Of a DNA stretch of 50,750 bases, positions 24,451-35,993 are shown piece by piece. The DNA is taken from positions 1,829-52,578 of the forward strand of contig MNCI01002928.1 in assembly GCA_015680685.1 (NCBI GenBank), given 5' to 3'. The position numbers and the translations under genes are program-made. Source of the DNA: Gnetum montanum. Lineage: Eukaryota; Streptophyta; Gnetopsida; Gnetales; Gnetaceae. A model generated the notes under the pieces. That model had not been told where the DNA came from, ran no database searches, and was given only the letters and a program-made list of their open reading frames with translations. Position 1 is the first letter of the stretch. Each line of letters begins with the position of its first letter.

Positions 24451-24979
24451 TAGCTACGTTGACATAGTAGGATGATTTAACGTAGCCCATTTGATGCATC
24501 CATGTTGATGCAAGACAAAAAGCCTATAAATAAGCACAACACTTGCCTCATTTTTCACCATTTTTCCAAAGTGCTAGAGGAGTTTTTGCCATTTTCTAGA
24601 GCCAAAGAACCTTCCAAGCATCATAACTTCTAAACTACTTACCCAATTTCATCCATTTTCAATCCTCAAGCTACTGGAGGTACACTTTATGTCATGGGGG
24701 CCTCAAACCTTTGGTTTTTGATAGAAATTTTTTTGAATTTTTCTAACTTCCCATGAATAAACTATTAAAATAATAATCATAAATGGTTAAGATCAATGAA
24801 GAAACTTTGTTAGCTAGGAATAAAATAATACCACTAGCTTGTGATCATAAATTAAGAACTTAATGATAAACTCTTAATACCTAAATAATTAACATAACCT
24901 AACTTAATGAAGGAAGGTATTCAAAGGAATAAAAGTTATGAACTATAGAGCTAATCGTACATTGTGTTTGTGATCGGAG
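24451..24979 (+). promoter_or_regulatory. TATA box and leader before the E2 post-pol ORF
   Basis: CCTATAAATAAGC lies near 24510, after inverted words (TTGATGCATCC, GTTGATGCAA) like those just upstream of the LTR TATA boxes. About 465 bases of leader follow before ATG at 24980. Within it are CTACTGGAGGTAC near 24671 and a purine tract GTCATGGGGGCC at 24691-24702, both also found in E3 and E4. It could be an internal promoter or a leftover of LTR-like sequence. Confidence 0.4.
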
Positions 24980-27770
24980 ATGGTGCCCAAAAAAGGATCG
25001 CAAGTGGGAGGGCCATCACAATCAAGGGAGATGTGGCCCTAAGGAAGAAGGAGCTAATAATGATAATAGCAAAAATAACCTAGGAGCAAGTAGCCTAGGT
25101 TATGCATGCTACCAAGCCTCTTTGGAAGGAACCCGAAGTTGAATTTTTTAGGTAGATTTCTACTATGGAAACAAGTCAATCCATGCAAGACAAGGCTCTA
25201 AGACCAAGACCTGACTTAGAGGTCATGCTCATAGAAGCCTACTTGGAGAAGATTAGAACCAAGAAGATCTAAAGTTCTATCTTGTAAGAGTTGAACTTTA
25301 AACCCTTCTTGGAGTTGGCACCATAGGAGGTCAAAAGGTAGTTACAAGGGTCTCCTCTATGGTCCATTCTCTTCAATAGTGGAGAATGGTACATGGGGGA
25401 AACCTAACTATTTTAAAACAACCAACAAGGGGATGAATCAGTAAAGATTAAAGACATTACCATCTACTACTCAATTGAAGCCATTGCTAAAGCCCTCAGT
25501 TTTTCAAACACTTGGACAAAGCTTATAGAAATTTCCATGCAAGGGAACCTTAAAGTAAAGAAAGAATGGGTCTAGTAGTGCTATGGAGTGGACCTTAAGC
25601 AATATGGTACCTTGAAAAAGGTGGAGATAACCTACTTTATAATCACAGCTTATCACCTAAACCAAACAATGAGGCCAAGTAAGGTAACAGCCTTCTCTGC
25701 TAGGGCATGTGTAACTCTAATCGAGAAATTCCCTATCAACCTATCCTAGCTCATCTTCCTTGATTAAAAAATGTTTCAAGGAAAACAAGAAGGGTAGGAA
25801 GACATTCCCATTTCCATGCTTAATCAAAAAGTTGTGCAAAAGGGGAGGAATGACCCGTTATTCCAACGATGTGGTCCATTATGCTCCTGCCACATTATGG
25901 TAGGAGATGATGAAAGATAAAGCTATTGCAAAGCTTCAAGAAGAGGAGTAGCCACCACCATCATCACCTACAACCCTAGAAATCACACTGAAGATTCTTG
26001 TAGCTACTAAGTGCCTCTAAAAGCTTTGGGAGAAAGAACTATAGCAATAGTAAGGATCTATCAGTGGTGGGGAATCATCTATTTACCATCTAGCCATAAG
26101 TCACTTAAATGAGGTTGCAAGGACCATGAGCTAGCTAAACAATGAAATGGTGCCATTATTCTCTATGTAATAAAATAAGATACCCATGAGACCTAATCCA
26201 AGTACTAGTGAGATCACTATTTCCATTCTTAGAAAAGCATTCCCTAAAATTTTGAGACATGCAACAGCCTTCTTTGTCATGTTGGAGGAAGGAGAAGGAG
26301 TAATGATCTTGATAATGCTATACAAGGGCTATGAGATAGTAGTAGAGGTGATGGCTAATAGAGTTATAGAAACCATCAATTCTCCTACTAAATTTGTACC
26401 AAATATAGCTTTCATGGTAGATATCCATGTATTAATAGGAGTAGGGAGTTGTCAAATAAGTTCTACCCAACATGAAGAAGTGTTGTAAATACTAGTAGAA
26501 GTTGGGTAACCACTTTTGAAGATCTTTTCCTAGATGACATCATAACCAACTAGTCATAGCTATTAGAGATAATAGGTAAGTTGTTGATCACTAATGCACA
26601 ACTTAAGGAGGCCACCATGATCAATCAATGATTGGCCACCAAAATTGTAGAACTTTAAGCTTATCTCTCTGATTGTTAACATGAGATGAAGCTTTCTAAT
26701 AGCTTCAATAGTATTATCAGAAGGTCAAGAATGGGAAGAAAATGACAATATTCAACACATCCATGTCAAAGGCCAAGACAAACAACATTGACTAGAGATA
26801 ACCATTTCCTACCTAATGCTAAGCAATAAAAATATCGGATGATTGAATACATCCACTAGCAATAGGAGTACCTTGCTAAGCTAAACTTGGATTTGAGGAG
26901 GTTGGTAGTCGAAACTAGAAAGATCTCAATAAAGAAGGTCCATGGCCTTCCCCAGAGGACTACAATTGAAATAGCCACCTAAAAAAATGAGGCCCTAAAA
27001 TTTAAGAAAGTGAAGAATCACTATAGAGGCCAGGTTGGGCTACTCAAGGAGGTCAATAGAAAGGAGATAAAATTAACTAAGGTGAAGGTGAACAAGGCCA
27101 TCCAACAACTCCAGCAAAGAGGTAATGCATGAAAGCCCATCTTTGATGGACTAAACATATACAAGCATGCAAAAATCTACCTAAAGAAGTTGTAGATTGA
27201 GAAAATTACTGAATGCATGGACCTCGCCAACCTCTAGTATGTAAACCTGGCAATGGTGACAACAGAGAGGCCAAGAAGCAAGTTGGAGCACTAGTTTGCC
27301 AGCTCCTACCTTCACTACGAGGTAAATTTCAAGCTCCCCAAGGATACAAATCAAAAGTTGAAGAAAGCTAACATGAAGCTTGAAGTTCTCAAAAGCAAGT
27401 TCACTGATCAACGAATTGTTACTAAAAACCTAGAGAGTAGGATGAATGATGAGTAGGAGCTCCAAAACCTTGTCAAAATGTTTGATGTTGAACATAAAAT
27501 ATTTGCATCCTAGTTCTTCAATGTGAAGAAGACGTTTCCTTCACTGGCATGCCCATGAAACATCCCTACATCAGCTAATCTAGGTGAAGCAGCCTAGACT
27601 ATCTATGATCCACAATGCAAGTAGGAGAAAATAAAGGCACTCTTGGATGCCTTTAAACTAATAGCAATAGTATAAATAGAAGCAAGGTAGCCTTAGCCTC
27701 TAGTAGCATTGGGATGTCATGAAGGACCATCAAAGCCTTAAGAGCCTCCACCTCTAGGAACAATATGAGA
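24980..27770 (+). pseudogene. Long post-pol ORF of E2 with coiled-coil-like C-terminal half
   Basis: ATG at 24980 (M-V-P-K-K-G-S-Q). The N-terminal part has I-K-D-I-T-I-Y-Y-S-I-E-A-I-A-K-A-L near 25450, homologous to E0. A middle block (26186-26488) is open for 100 codons. From about 26560 to 27560 the readable frames are rich in Lys, Glu, Leu and Gln with heptad-like spacing (L-K-K-A-N-M-K-L-E-V-L-K-S-K near 27360), suggesting a coiled coil. No membrane helix or signal peptide is evident. Position matches the envelope-like ORF of Athila elements, but the sequence does not support an envelope. Broken by many stops. Function unknown. Confidence 0.55.
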
Positions 27771-27993
27771 CTTCAACATGTCTCCAACTATTCAACATCT
27801 ACTAAATTTTTTCTAAGTATCTAATTTTTGTTGTAAAATTGCATTCATTTTTATAATCCATACAATATGGCACTCAAAGTTATTTAGAGTCAATTAGTTA
27901 GTCAATTAGTTAATAAATTTTCATACTTTCCCAAATTTTGTAAGAACCTTAATCCCAATTTTATTTTCTTAAGAATGAGCTTTCAGTCATACT

Positions 27994-28002
27994 TAGGGGG
28001 TA
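27994..28002 (+). promoter_or_regulatory. Polypurine tract of E2
   Basis: AGGGGGTA directly before the 3' LTR start TGATGAAG. It would prime plus-strand DNA synthesis. The same placement is seen in E0, E3 and E4. Confidence 0.75.
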
Positions 28003-28875
28003 TGATGAAGAATCATTAAGATGACTGCATTGATGCATGCCCATCGATGCAACCCTATTGACACATACCTATTAATGTATCCTAGGATGTGTTGATGCAA
28101 GTATGTCAATAATAATGCAAGCATTGCTTATATAAATGTGCATGTCTCTCATATCTATGACACTTGTCAATCATAGCTTAGCCAAACTTTTACAATTTCA
28201 TTTCATAGAAGTTAAAATATTTCTTCTCTAAGTGCCCATAGTATGGATTTAAGTGATTACATGACATTTTATTTAAGTGCATTTATACCTAGATACATTT
28301 GCCTAAACAAAAATAAAATTGAGATTTCTTCTATCCATTGCAACGCTTGGACTACCATGAATTTACTTTCTAAGAATTTACTTTACATGAAATTTACTTT
28401 CTTGTTATTAATTAATTAATATTATAGTTCATAAAAAATGTGAGTACAACCACTTCAAGCATAATATATTAACATTTAGTAATCCCAGTAGTATACACTT
28501 GGTAACCTAGTAATGTTAATATACGTTTAGGATGTGTACGGAAAGTGGGAACGAATATTCTGTGTTAGGATAGTTAGTTAATGAAGTAGTTAATTAGTTT
28601 GTTGATTTAAACATTAAATCTTTATTCATTTAATCAATTAGAAAGCAAGAGAAAATAGCAAAAGCATAAAAATAAATATCTTATGCCTCAACCACACTTA
28701 ACCATATGCATAGATTAACAAAAGTGTAGATCAAGAAGATAACAACTTAGAATTATGTAATTCACCATCTAAAAATATTAGTTATTTAGGTAAATAAGTT
28801 CACAAAATTTGACCGGATCACATGTACATGCTAGTGATTTGTATAGTTGGGCGTAGGAAAATCCATTACTCATCA
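28003..28875 (+). repeat. 3' LTR of E2
   Basis: Begins TGATGAAGAATC, ends CATTACTCATCA; TATA box TATATAAA at 28129-28136. Its U3 end contains a near-perfect inverted pair TGCATTGATG and CATCGATGCA. Partner of 16487-17353. Confidence 0.92.
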
Positions 28876-28880
28876 ACTAT
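28876..28880. repeat. Target site duplication, right copy (E2)
   Basis: ACTAT, identical to 16482-16486. Confidence 0.9.
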
Positions 28881-29835
28881 GTCATAGGGAGAGAATAATG
28901 ACCTTGCAACAAGCAACTAGATGTTGGAGAAAATCAAGAAGGAAAAAGAGTAACTTAAAGATAGCCTTTATTACATCTAAGAACAAATGAAAAGAGCTAA
29001 TTTGGAGATCACATGGTTGGCCAAAGAAAATGGTAATTTAACAATGAAAGAGGTCCAAGCTATAAGGTAATGAATAACCATTAAGATTATTGCATGAAAG
29101 AATAATTCAACATGAAAGAAAGTAATTAAGAAATATTATTAAGATCACGTAGGGCTATAGAAAGAGATTAATGAAAAGAAGATCAAGATAGCCAAAGCCA
29201 AGCTAAATGCCACAATGCAATAGCATAGGATGATCACATGGTCAAATATCCCAGACAACATTAATGTCACAAGTCATGCAAAATTAAAAATAAAGGATAT
29301 TCAAATCGAAGACTTGACTCATTATTTATAATTAGCTAATTTGTGCTATGCCAATTTAGCAATACTTACAACTAGAAAATCTAGAACAAAATTAGTGAAA
29401 TAAGCTACAACCATGTTTATGCTCTTTGAATATGAGTCCTAGTTCCATGATCAAATAAACAAAAGCTTCAAATAACTAATGTGGAGCTAGAGGTTCGCAA
29501 GTTCAAATTCACAAACCAAAGAGATATAGCTAAAAACATTGCAAAAAGTATGGAAGATTACCAACTACATGATAGGGTAATGAGACTTAAAGTAGAGTGT
29601 ACTACATTTGCTGCTTGGTTCATTTAGGCTAACAAGACATTTTCTAAATTTCCATGTTCATGACTTTTGAATTAAGCAAGCTTTCTTGGACTAAAGGATC
29701 TACAAATCGATCAAGAAAATTTTGTAACAATCCTTTAGAAGTTTAACATGATAAGGAAGGAGTCGATAGAGCAATCAGAGGAGGAGTCGCTAGGGTAGGA
29801 AGTTTGACCATTGCTAGGGATAACCTAAAGATTTA
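28881..29835 (+). pseudogene. Post-pol ORF of E0, C-terminal part
   Basis: Continuation of the gene that starts at 14738, separated from it by E2. Readable frames are Lys/Glu/Leu-rich (M-L-E-K-I-K-K-E-K-E near 28922) and fit a coiled coil. The part near 29300-29400 (L-A-N-L-C-Y-A-N-L-A-I-L-T-T) aligns with A-N-L-stop-Y-V-N-L-A-M-V-T-T of E2 near 27227. Many stops. Confidence 0.55.
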
Positions 29836-30147
29836 TTAATGATAGGATTTTGAAGCTCTCCTACAAGTTTTGAAAATTTTTGGTGTCATTTCTATTTTTT
29901 TTGTCATTTTTGTAATTCATTTATTCAAATATAGTTTTGTAAAGTGACACTCAAACTTTTGGTATTATGTCTAGTTAATTTGTCATTTTTTGTAATTCAT
30001 CTACTTGAATACATTTTTGAAATGGGGCACTATGAATTTTATCATGTTAGTTGTTATTAGTTAATGCCATTTCCACAAATTTTGTAACAAAACTTTGTCC
30101 CATTTTTATATAACTTGAAGATGAGTTTTTAGTCAATTGTGGGGGTA
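29836..30147 (+). other. 3' noncoding end of E0 and its polypurine tract
   Basis: T-rich sequence with two copies of a GTCATTTTTGTAATTCAT-like word (near 29902 and 29980), then TGTGGGGGTA at 30138-30147 immediately before the LTR start. The tract is the E0 plus-strand primer. Confidence 0.65.
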
Positions 30148-30674
30148 TGATGAACAATAAAATTACAATGTTGTAGCCCTAATGCAAAGTCATAGTTGCA
30201 ATAAATGCCTATAAATATTATTCACCTATTATACTTATGGTAGCATTTGGTTAGTAACTTAGCTAGACTCTTGTTTATTTTCATGAAGTAATAAACAGTC
30301 AATGAGTGTCCATAGTATGGTTTCAAGTCAATTATACAATATCTTTATTTGAGTGGAATGTACCTGGACAAGTTCTATAAACAACAATAAAGATTAAGAT
30401 TGATTTAATTCCATTACAAATTTTAACTTAGAATAAAATTGATTTTCAACATTTAATTTCTTTGTTATTTATTGCTTTCCTAGCATAATTTTTATGATTC
30501 CATCACACATTAATCATATGGTGAATGAGCATGACCCAATTTCAAGTATAATATGTATTCGTTTGGTGATCCTAGTAGTGGTATAGCTTGGTAGGCCTAG
30601 TAACATATTATTTAGTAATCCTAGTAATGGATACACTAGTTTAAGATGTGAATAGCATGTTGGGGCTTGGACAC
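30148..30674 (+). repeat. 3' LTR of E0, first part
   Basis: Starts TGATGAACAATA. TATA box TATAAATA at 30210-30217. Homologous to the E2 LTRs along its length. Cut at 30674 by E4; it resumes at 36872. Confidence 0.82.
30670..30674. repeat. Target site duplication, left copy (E4)
   Basis: GACAC, repeated at 36867-36871 on the other side of E4. Confidence 0.88.
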
Positions 30675-31459
30675 TGATGAGCGGCGAGGTACCCTTACGC
30701 TCAACCATACAAATATGAGTGTTTCACACACAATCTGGTCAAATTCAAAGGACTAAGTGCTTATGTGCCCTTGTGGAACAAGGACGGGTTGGTTGATCAT
30801 TGTTTTCCCAAACTTACTTGTATGTCACAATTGTATGGTTAAGTAATCTTGAGGCATATGATTTTTATATCTTTTNCACGCATGCTTGAAGTGATCGTAT
30901 TGTGTGTGCTAATAACAGAAATGTAAAATGCATAAAATAAAATAAAATAAATGTAGAAGAAAATAAAATAAAAGAAATGAGTAAGAAAACAAATCTCAAG
31001 TGCTGCAAGGATGAATCAAAGAGCTCATCTTTATTGCCATACACAAGGTGTGCTCAGGTACATAATGCTCAAATAAAGATCCATCCACACTTAGTCCTCC
31101 TACTGCAGGCACTTGGAAAATACTCTAAAATACTAGAGTTTCGCTACTTAACTCCTAAAAGACTTCTAAAGACTCCTCTTCTAAATTACTTCTTCTTGTG
31201 CACCTGGGCACTTTATTTATAGGCCTAGGAACAAGTACTCTAATAATTACAAAAATTGCCACTCTAATTTTAGAGAAACTACCCCTCTAATTTTAGAGAA
31301 ATTGCCACTCTAATAATAACTACTCTAATAATTAGAGAACTACTCTAATAATAACCACTCTAATAATTAGAGTAACTATTCTAATAATAACTACTCTAAT
31401 TATTAGAGTAACCACTCTAATAATAACCACTCTAATTATTAGAGTAACCGCTCTCATTA
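30675..31459 (-). repeat. 3' LTR of E4 (left in window)
   Basis: In plus orientation begins TGATGAGCGG and ends CTCTCATTA. TATA box (minus strand) in GCCTATAAATAAAG at 31224-31211. From the TATA box inward it resembles the R-U5 of the E3 LTR. The single N at 30876 replaces about 196 bases present in the right LTR. The U3 end is a palindrome array (31237-31459). Confidence 0.9.
31237..31459. repeat. Array of CTCTAATAATTAGAG palindromes in E4 3' LTR
   Basis: About a dozen related units of 14-23 bases, alternating full palindromes (CTCTAATAATTAGAG, CTCTAATTTTAGAG) with half units (CTCTAATAATAAC). The other LTR has about half as many. Confidence 0.85.
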
Positions 31460-31469
31460 TACCCCCATG
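31460..31469 (-). promoter_or_regulatory. Polypurine tract of E4
   Basis: CATGGGGGTA on the minus strand directly before the LTR. Identical to the E3 tract. Confidence 0.8.
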
Positions 31470-33025
31470 ACTAAATGAAAACTCGTCATCGAGTTCCTTA
31501 CAAAATATTGGGAAGGTATGGGATTATTGACTAATTGACAACTAATGGTGGAATGGGATGACAAATTCAACGTGCCCAGTGAACGGATCAATAAGCATAT
31601 TACAACATTAGTGTTCATGACCATTGTGGTGAACACTTGTACATAAAGGACATCCAAACCTTTATTTGGCAGCTTGTAGAGAAAAAGAGAGAAAGAAAAT
31701 GAAGCGTGTTGCCGCCAATGCTAAGATTGCACCTTCCATTGTTTATCCATAACCACACCACCAAACTTGCTTCTTTCATAAATGCTTCAGTTCCAGTCCA
31801 TCTTGAGTGCTTCCTCCAAGCCCAGTCCATTGTTTGTATGATCGTCATCTGCACACACAACACAGTCACAAATGAGCAAGAATAGATAAACCATAATGCA
31901 ATTGATACCTTGCCTCGATATGAAGTGCATTGGTTGAGTTGTGGTTATGGAAAAAACTGGTTCAAAGATTTATCATAGGTGACTACCCAAGGTGTAGGGG
32001 TTAGGTGAATCATAAAATGGAGAAAATTGAAAAATTTGTGCCAAGGCCCCCACGACTAAGAGCGAACCTCTGGTAGCTATAAGATGGAAAAATATGAGGA
32101 ACAAGAAAGATGGGAAAAAGGTATCAACAATAACACCAATAAAATGGATGTCATGGATGGGGATGAAATAAGAAATGATTGATTGCAGGAAATGTTTAAG
32201 GGAAAGAAGTTAACAATTACACCAAAAAAATGCCAGTGGGTCCTCCCCAAAGTAGGCTCATGCCTTTTATGCCCTAACAAACCCACAAACCAAAGAGTCT
32301 ATAGGCTCTAAGAATGTCATTTGAAAGCAAGAGTTAAAAACTTACCCACAAGAATTCACCAAAGAAAAAAAATGCATCAACCCAGAATGGACTAATGATA
32401 AAATCGACAATGAGGTGGAAAAATGGGGAGAAAGATGGAGAGGAGAGAATGGAATGGAATCCCAAGAACAAGGTTGTGTAAAGTCCCTTGTGTATTTCAT
32501 GGTTAATGTGACTAAGTAGAACTCATCCCAGATCCAGACTCAAACAAACCACANNNNNNNNNNNNNNNNNNNNNNNNNNNNNNNNNNNNNNNNNNNNNNC
32601 TCTTTTTTTTTGAATGGGAACCACACCATGCATAGACCCATGCAATTTTTTTTTTGCATTTATTTTGTCCAAGGGGTGTGCTTTGAATTCTCACTTTTCT
32701 CCTTTTTTTTCTCTTTTCTCTTTTTTTGGGTGAGAACCACGCCATGCAAAGACTTATTTTTATTCACTTAGCTTCCTGATTTTTGGACAATGTCAGAATG
32801 GAAAAAAACCTAAGAAAAAGTATCTAAGCACCCAAGAGAATGGCCAGTACAAATGCATCGAATCCCCTTGAAGTCACACCCTTTTCATCCTTTGAGTCTT
32901 TCCTTGGTTTGAAAAGTACCCAACCACCAATTCATTAAAAGTTTACTTAGAGAAAGAGGGACTGTATAGTTCCAAGCGAAAGGAGACCATAGAGTTGTAT
33001 GGATGAGTTGTATATTGTATATTGC
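31470..33025 (-). other. 3' noncoding block of E4 with assembly gap
   Basis: Homologous to 44670-46078 of E3. Includes a second purine tract GTCGTGGGGGCC (32056-32045), a run of N at 32554-32599, and two copies of a segment containing GGAACCACACCATGCATAG near 32617 and GAGAACCACGCCATGCAAAG near 32730 (one copy in E3). An 84-codon frame at 31869-31615 shares a short W-I-(N/D)-N stretch with E3, but nucleotide conservation alone can explain it. Confidence 0.6.
32554..32599. other. Assembly gap (46 N)
   Basis: Unresolved bases next to T-rich runs and a duplicated segment. The true length is unknown. Confidence 0.98.
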
Positions 33026-33640
33026 TATCAATGTAAGCACAAGTCAAACCCTCAGTTGGTTCCATGCATATGAGTGAACTGCTTTCTTGATCAGCTATCA
33101 GCCACTAGGTGTCGTCTTGTTGTGTGGTTGCTACATATAGGCATCTTTGTATGTTAATCACTTGTGCACACTGATTGCATGCAGGAAATGTTAAAATTTG
33201 CACAAACCATGACCTCTTCATGCAATTACACCCTGTGTCACTATATGCGATGCATGGAACTTTCTTATTCTTGATCTTTCTGAATCTATTTTCCTTTGAT
33301 ATTTCTAGGGAAAGATTGCGGATTCCTAGGTGTGCATCGATGTTGCTTAGCCATGCTCTTCCCATTATGATTGGGAAGTCCCCCTTATCGTTGTTCACCT
33401 AAATCACTAGGAAGTCAACTAGGTACAACCACCCACAGATAGTGATAACAATGTCTTCCACCAGTCCCAATGGGACAGTGATGGACTGGTCAGCTAACTC
33501 TAGATGGATGTTGCTCTTTTTCAATGGAGGTAGGTTTCAGGCCTTGTACATTTCTTGAGAAATCAAGTTAACACCAAAACCTAAATCCAAAAGTGCCTTG
33601 CACAGTGCATTTCCAGTGATTTGTAAGTATATTAGAGGAC
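33026..33640 (-). pseudogene. Protease remnant of E4
   Basis: The open block 33105-33398 carries G-D-F-P-I-I-M-G-R-A-W-L-S and N-L-S-L-E-I-S, closely matching E3. The active-site loop reads L-D-L-G-F-G-V (DLG at 33587-33579): the Ser of D-S-G is Leu, a TCA-to-TTA change. After the protease the frame reaches the segment C-M-E-P-T-E-G and then crosses the deletion junction near 33025. It would have cleaved Gag; in this state it is presumably inactive. Confidence 0.8.
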
Positions 33641-33859
33641 TACCAGGATCAGAGAATTTCCTGGGAAGATGGCCAGATTTGATCCAATTGGTGATGGCAT
33701 GTGTTAACATGACCGTATGTGTTGAGTGTGGTGATTAGGTTGAAGGGGGTTCCGAAGTTTTGATTAATACTGAGGCGTCTAAGGAATCAGCCGCTTGTGA
33801 TTGCAAGGGCTTGGTTGGACTGTTGGTTCTAAAGAAAGATCTTTTCTTCATGTGGTTGC

Positions 33860-35900
33860 TGGAACCAGTAGTAGGTTGAGAGTTAACAACCCTTGTGGTG
33901 TTACATTACTGTGGTTGGGTAGGGATTTCACCTTGCATCACGGGAGCAGGTGGGAGTGGAGCTATTGGTGGAAGAGATGTGGCTAGATGAGAAGGATGAT
34001 ATGCTTGCGGAATATCGCCTCTAGAAGAGGGAGTCCCATAATACTCGCGAGCTTGGTAGTGAAGTTGAGGAGTGACAATGATGGCAACTTTGCCCTTACC
34101 CTTGCTACGGGCATGTTCAGCCTCTTTCTTTTTTCTTTTCTCACTACCTTGCTTTCTAGACTCCTCTACTATTTTAAGAATAGTTTGAAATCTACTGTCT
34201 AGGGAATCCCACATTTGGTCTACCTTGTCAAAACTTTCATGTCATCTTTTGGATAGGAAAAGTTTTCCTATTCACCATCTCTTTGAGTGGTGACTCTTCT
34301 TCATCCTCACAAAATCTTACTCCCCTCTTCTGAAGGGAAGGATCTTGGTTATGCTCTTCCACACTTTCTCTCTTCTGTAGCTCATCTTCTTCCTTAGCAA
34401 CTTGCTCCAATAGTCTTTGAATTTAATGGGACCTAAGCTTGGATAGTCTCCCTTGGGCATAAGTCCCAAGGGTTCTTCTCGTTTCATGCCTAAGCCCATC
34501 CACAAGATGGCGCACTTGATCCCTTTGCAAATAACCATGGCCAGGACAATGGTGTAACAGTGCATAGTATCGGCCTATGGTAGCATCCAAGGGTTCATGT
34601 CCTCCTTGTTTCTAGCTTTGGATTTTCTTTCGCAGGTTGGACACTTGAGAGTACGTTTGGTACTTATCGTTGAATAATTCTAACATAGTACTCCATCTAC
34701 GAATAGATTCCGATTCTAATGACTGGTACCAACTTTTCACTTCTTTAACTAGTGTTCGAGGAACAACTTAAGTTTTTGCCATTCATTCTCTATGTTTTGT
34801 AAGGCACATGCATCATGGAATGCTTGTAAATGATTCTGAGGATCAACGGTGTATCCCCCTTCAAATCGTGGGTTATTGTTCATATCTAATCTCTTGATCC
34901 TACTATCTTTCTAGTGCCATTTTAGAATTCTAATAGCCTCAATTATGTCTAATATACTTCAAGTAGCGAGTGGGGGTTTACGTGATCATCTCATCCATAG
35001 TGTCTATGATGCCTATGTTGTTCCCTACTCTCCCTTCTTCTATGTCATGACTCTCTAGAGTGCCCTCGTTCCCTTTCTTGGCTATTTCGTCTATGGCTTC
35101 CACTTTGCCTACCTTTATCCCCATGGTCTTTTTCCTGATAACCACATCCAAATATTAAAGGAGAGGGTGAAGGAGATGATGAAGGTGAAGAAGAAGGAGA
35201 ACCATCACCATGATGGTGTCTGCTACCTTCTCTTCTGCAGTCTCGGCCTTGATTGCGATTGCGATCAGAATGTCTACCTTTATCATGAGTTCGTGTCCCT
35301 TTTTCGGACCCTTTATGACCATGGGTATTAGAACCTATGTTATGAATAATGGAATGAAGGTCCTAATACACAATCCCTTGGCCAAAGTCAAGGGAAGGAA
35401 CATCGTTATGTGGGCGACTGCCTGAGGTAGGTTTGCCACCCTCAATTTCACTTAAGACATGTGGGACATCCTGCGATCACTTACCCTTCAAAGACTTATG
35501 ATGTCTCTCTTGTTGCAAATCCCTTTGACGTTGTACCTTCGTGGGATGGTATTCTCTCGAGTCATGGTCTTGCACAATGTATTATGTGTATAAGTGCAGC
35601 ATGCCAATTTGTGTGAGAGCACAAAGAATCATGCTTGGGACTGAATGATCGGGAGGTAACACTATGTTACCTTCTAATTCTCACTACTGCAGTTGCTCAT
35701 CTTGATGGAGGATAAAGGTGAAGTTTGGTATATACTCATTAGGATGAATATATACCACTCGAACTTGTTGAGGGACTGGTAGATCAACGTCATGTGTATT
35801 ACGCCACCGACTATTTCCTATTTCAGACCTAGGCAATGAGGCACTTTTGTATGACATACTTGTCTATTCAGTGTGCAATGTACTCTTGTTTGTTACTTCC
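33860..35900 (-). pseudogene. Gag remnant of E4
   Basis: Homologous to the E3 gag. The N-terminal half contains a His/Ser/Arg-rich stretch (H-H-H-G-D-G-S-P-S-S-S-P-S-S, about 35220-35170) almost identical in E3. The capsid-like core lies at about 34920-34600, and the C-terminal open block 33906-34214 has the helical segment W-D-S-L-D-S-R-F-Q-T-I-L-K-I-V-E-E. The Cys-His motif seen in E3 is absent, apparently deleted between K-G-K-G-K-V and the Pro/Gln-rich tail. Stops throughout. Confidence 0.72.
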
Positions 35901-35974
35901 TCAATCAACCATAAGGGTTCGTTCCAATGATGTGAATGATTTCCTATGTACTAATTAGCACACAAACAACTAAG

Positions 35975-35993
35975 TCCTCAACAACGGTGCCAA
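35975..35993 (-). promoter_or_regulatory. Primer-binding site of E4
   Basis: The minus strand reads TTGGCACCGTTGTTGAGGA, a slightly changed form of the tRNA-Asp site of E3. It adjoins the inner end of the 5' LTR. Confidence 0.8.

Larger units (their letters stand above)
16487..28875 (+). mobile_element. E2: full-length Athila-like LTR retrotransposon (12.4 kb)
   Basis: Bounded by two LTRs (867 and 873 bp) and flanked by a 5-bp duplication. Internal order: degraded tRNA-Asp primer site, gag, protease, RT remnant, RNase H, integrase, noncoding block, TATA-containing leader, long post-pol ORF, purine tract. All coding parts carry stops, and most of the RT palm is deleted, so it is dead. The LTRs have clearly diverged from each other by eye, which marks an old insertion that is still younger than E0, which it interrupts. 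Confidence 0.92.

Noticed and set aside
24980-27770. Envelope gene of an endogenous retrovirus
   Set aside because: Position fits, but no signal peptide, membrane span or cleavage-like region is visible; called an ORF of unknown function instead.
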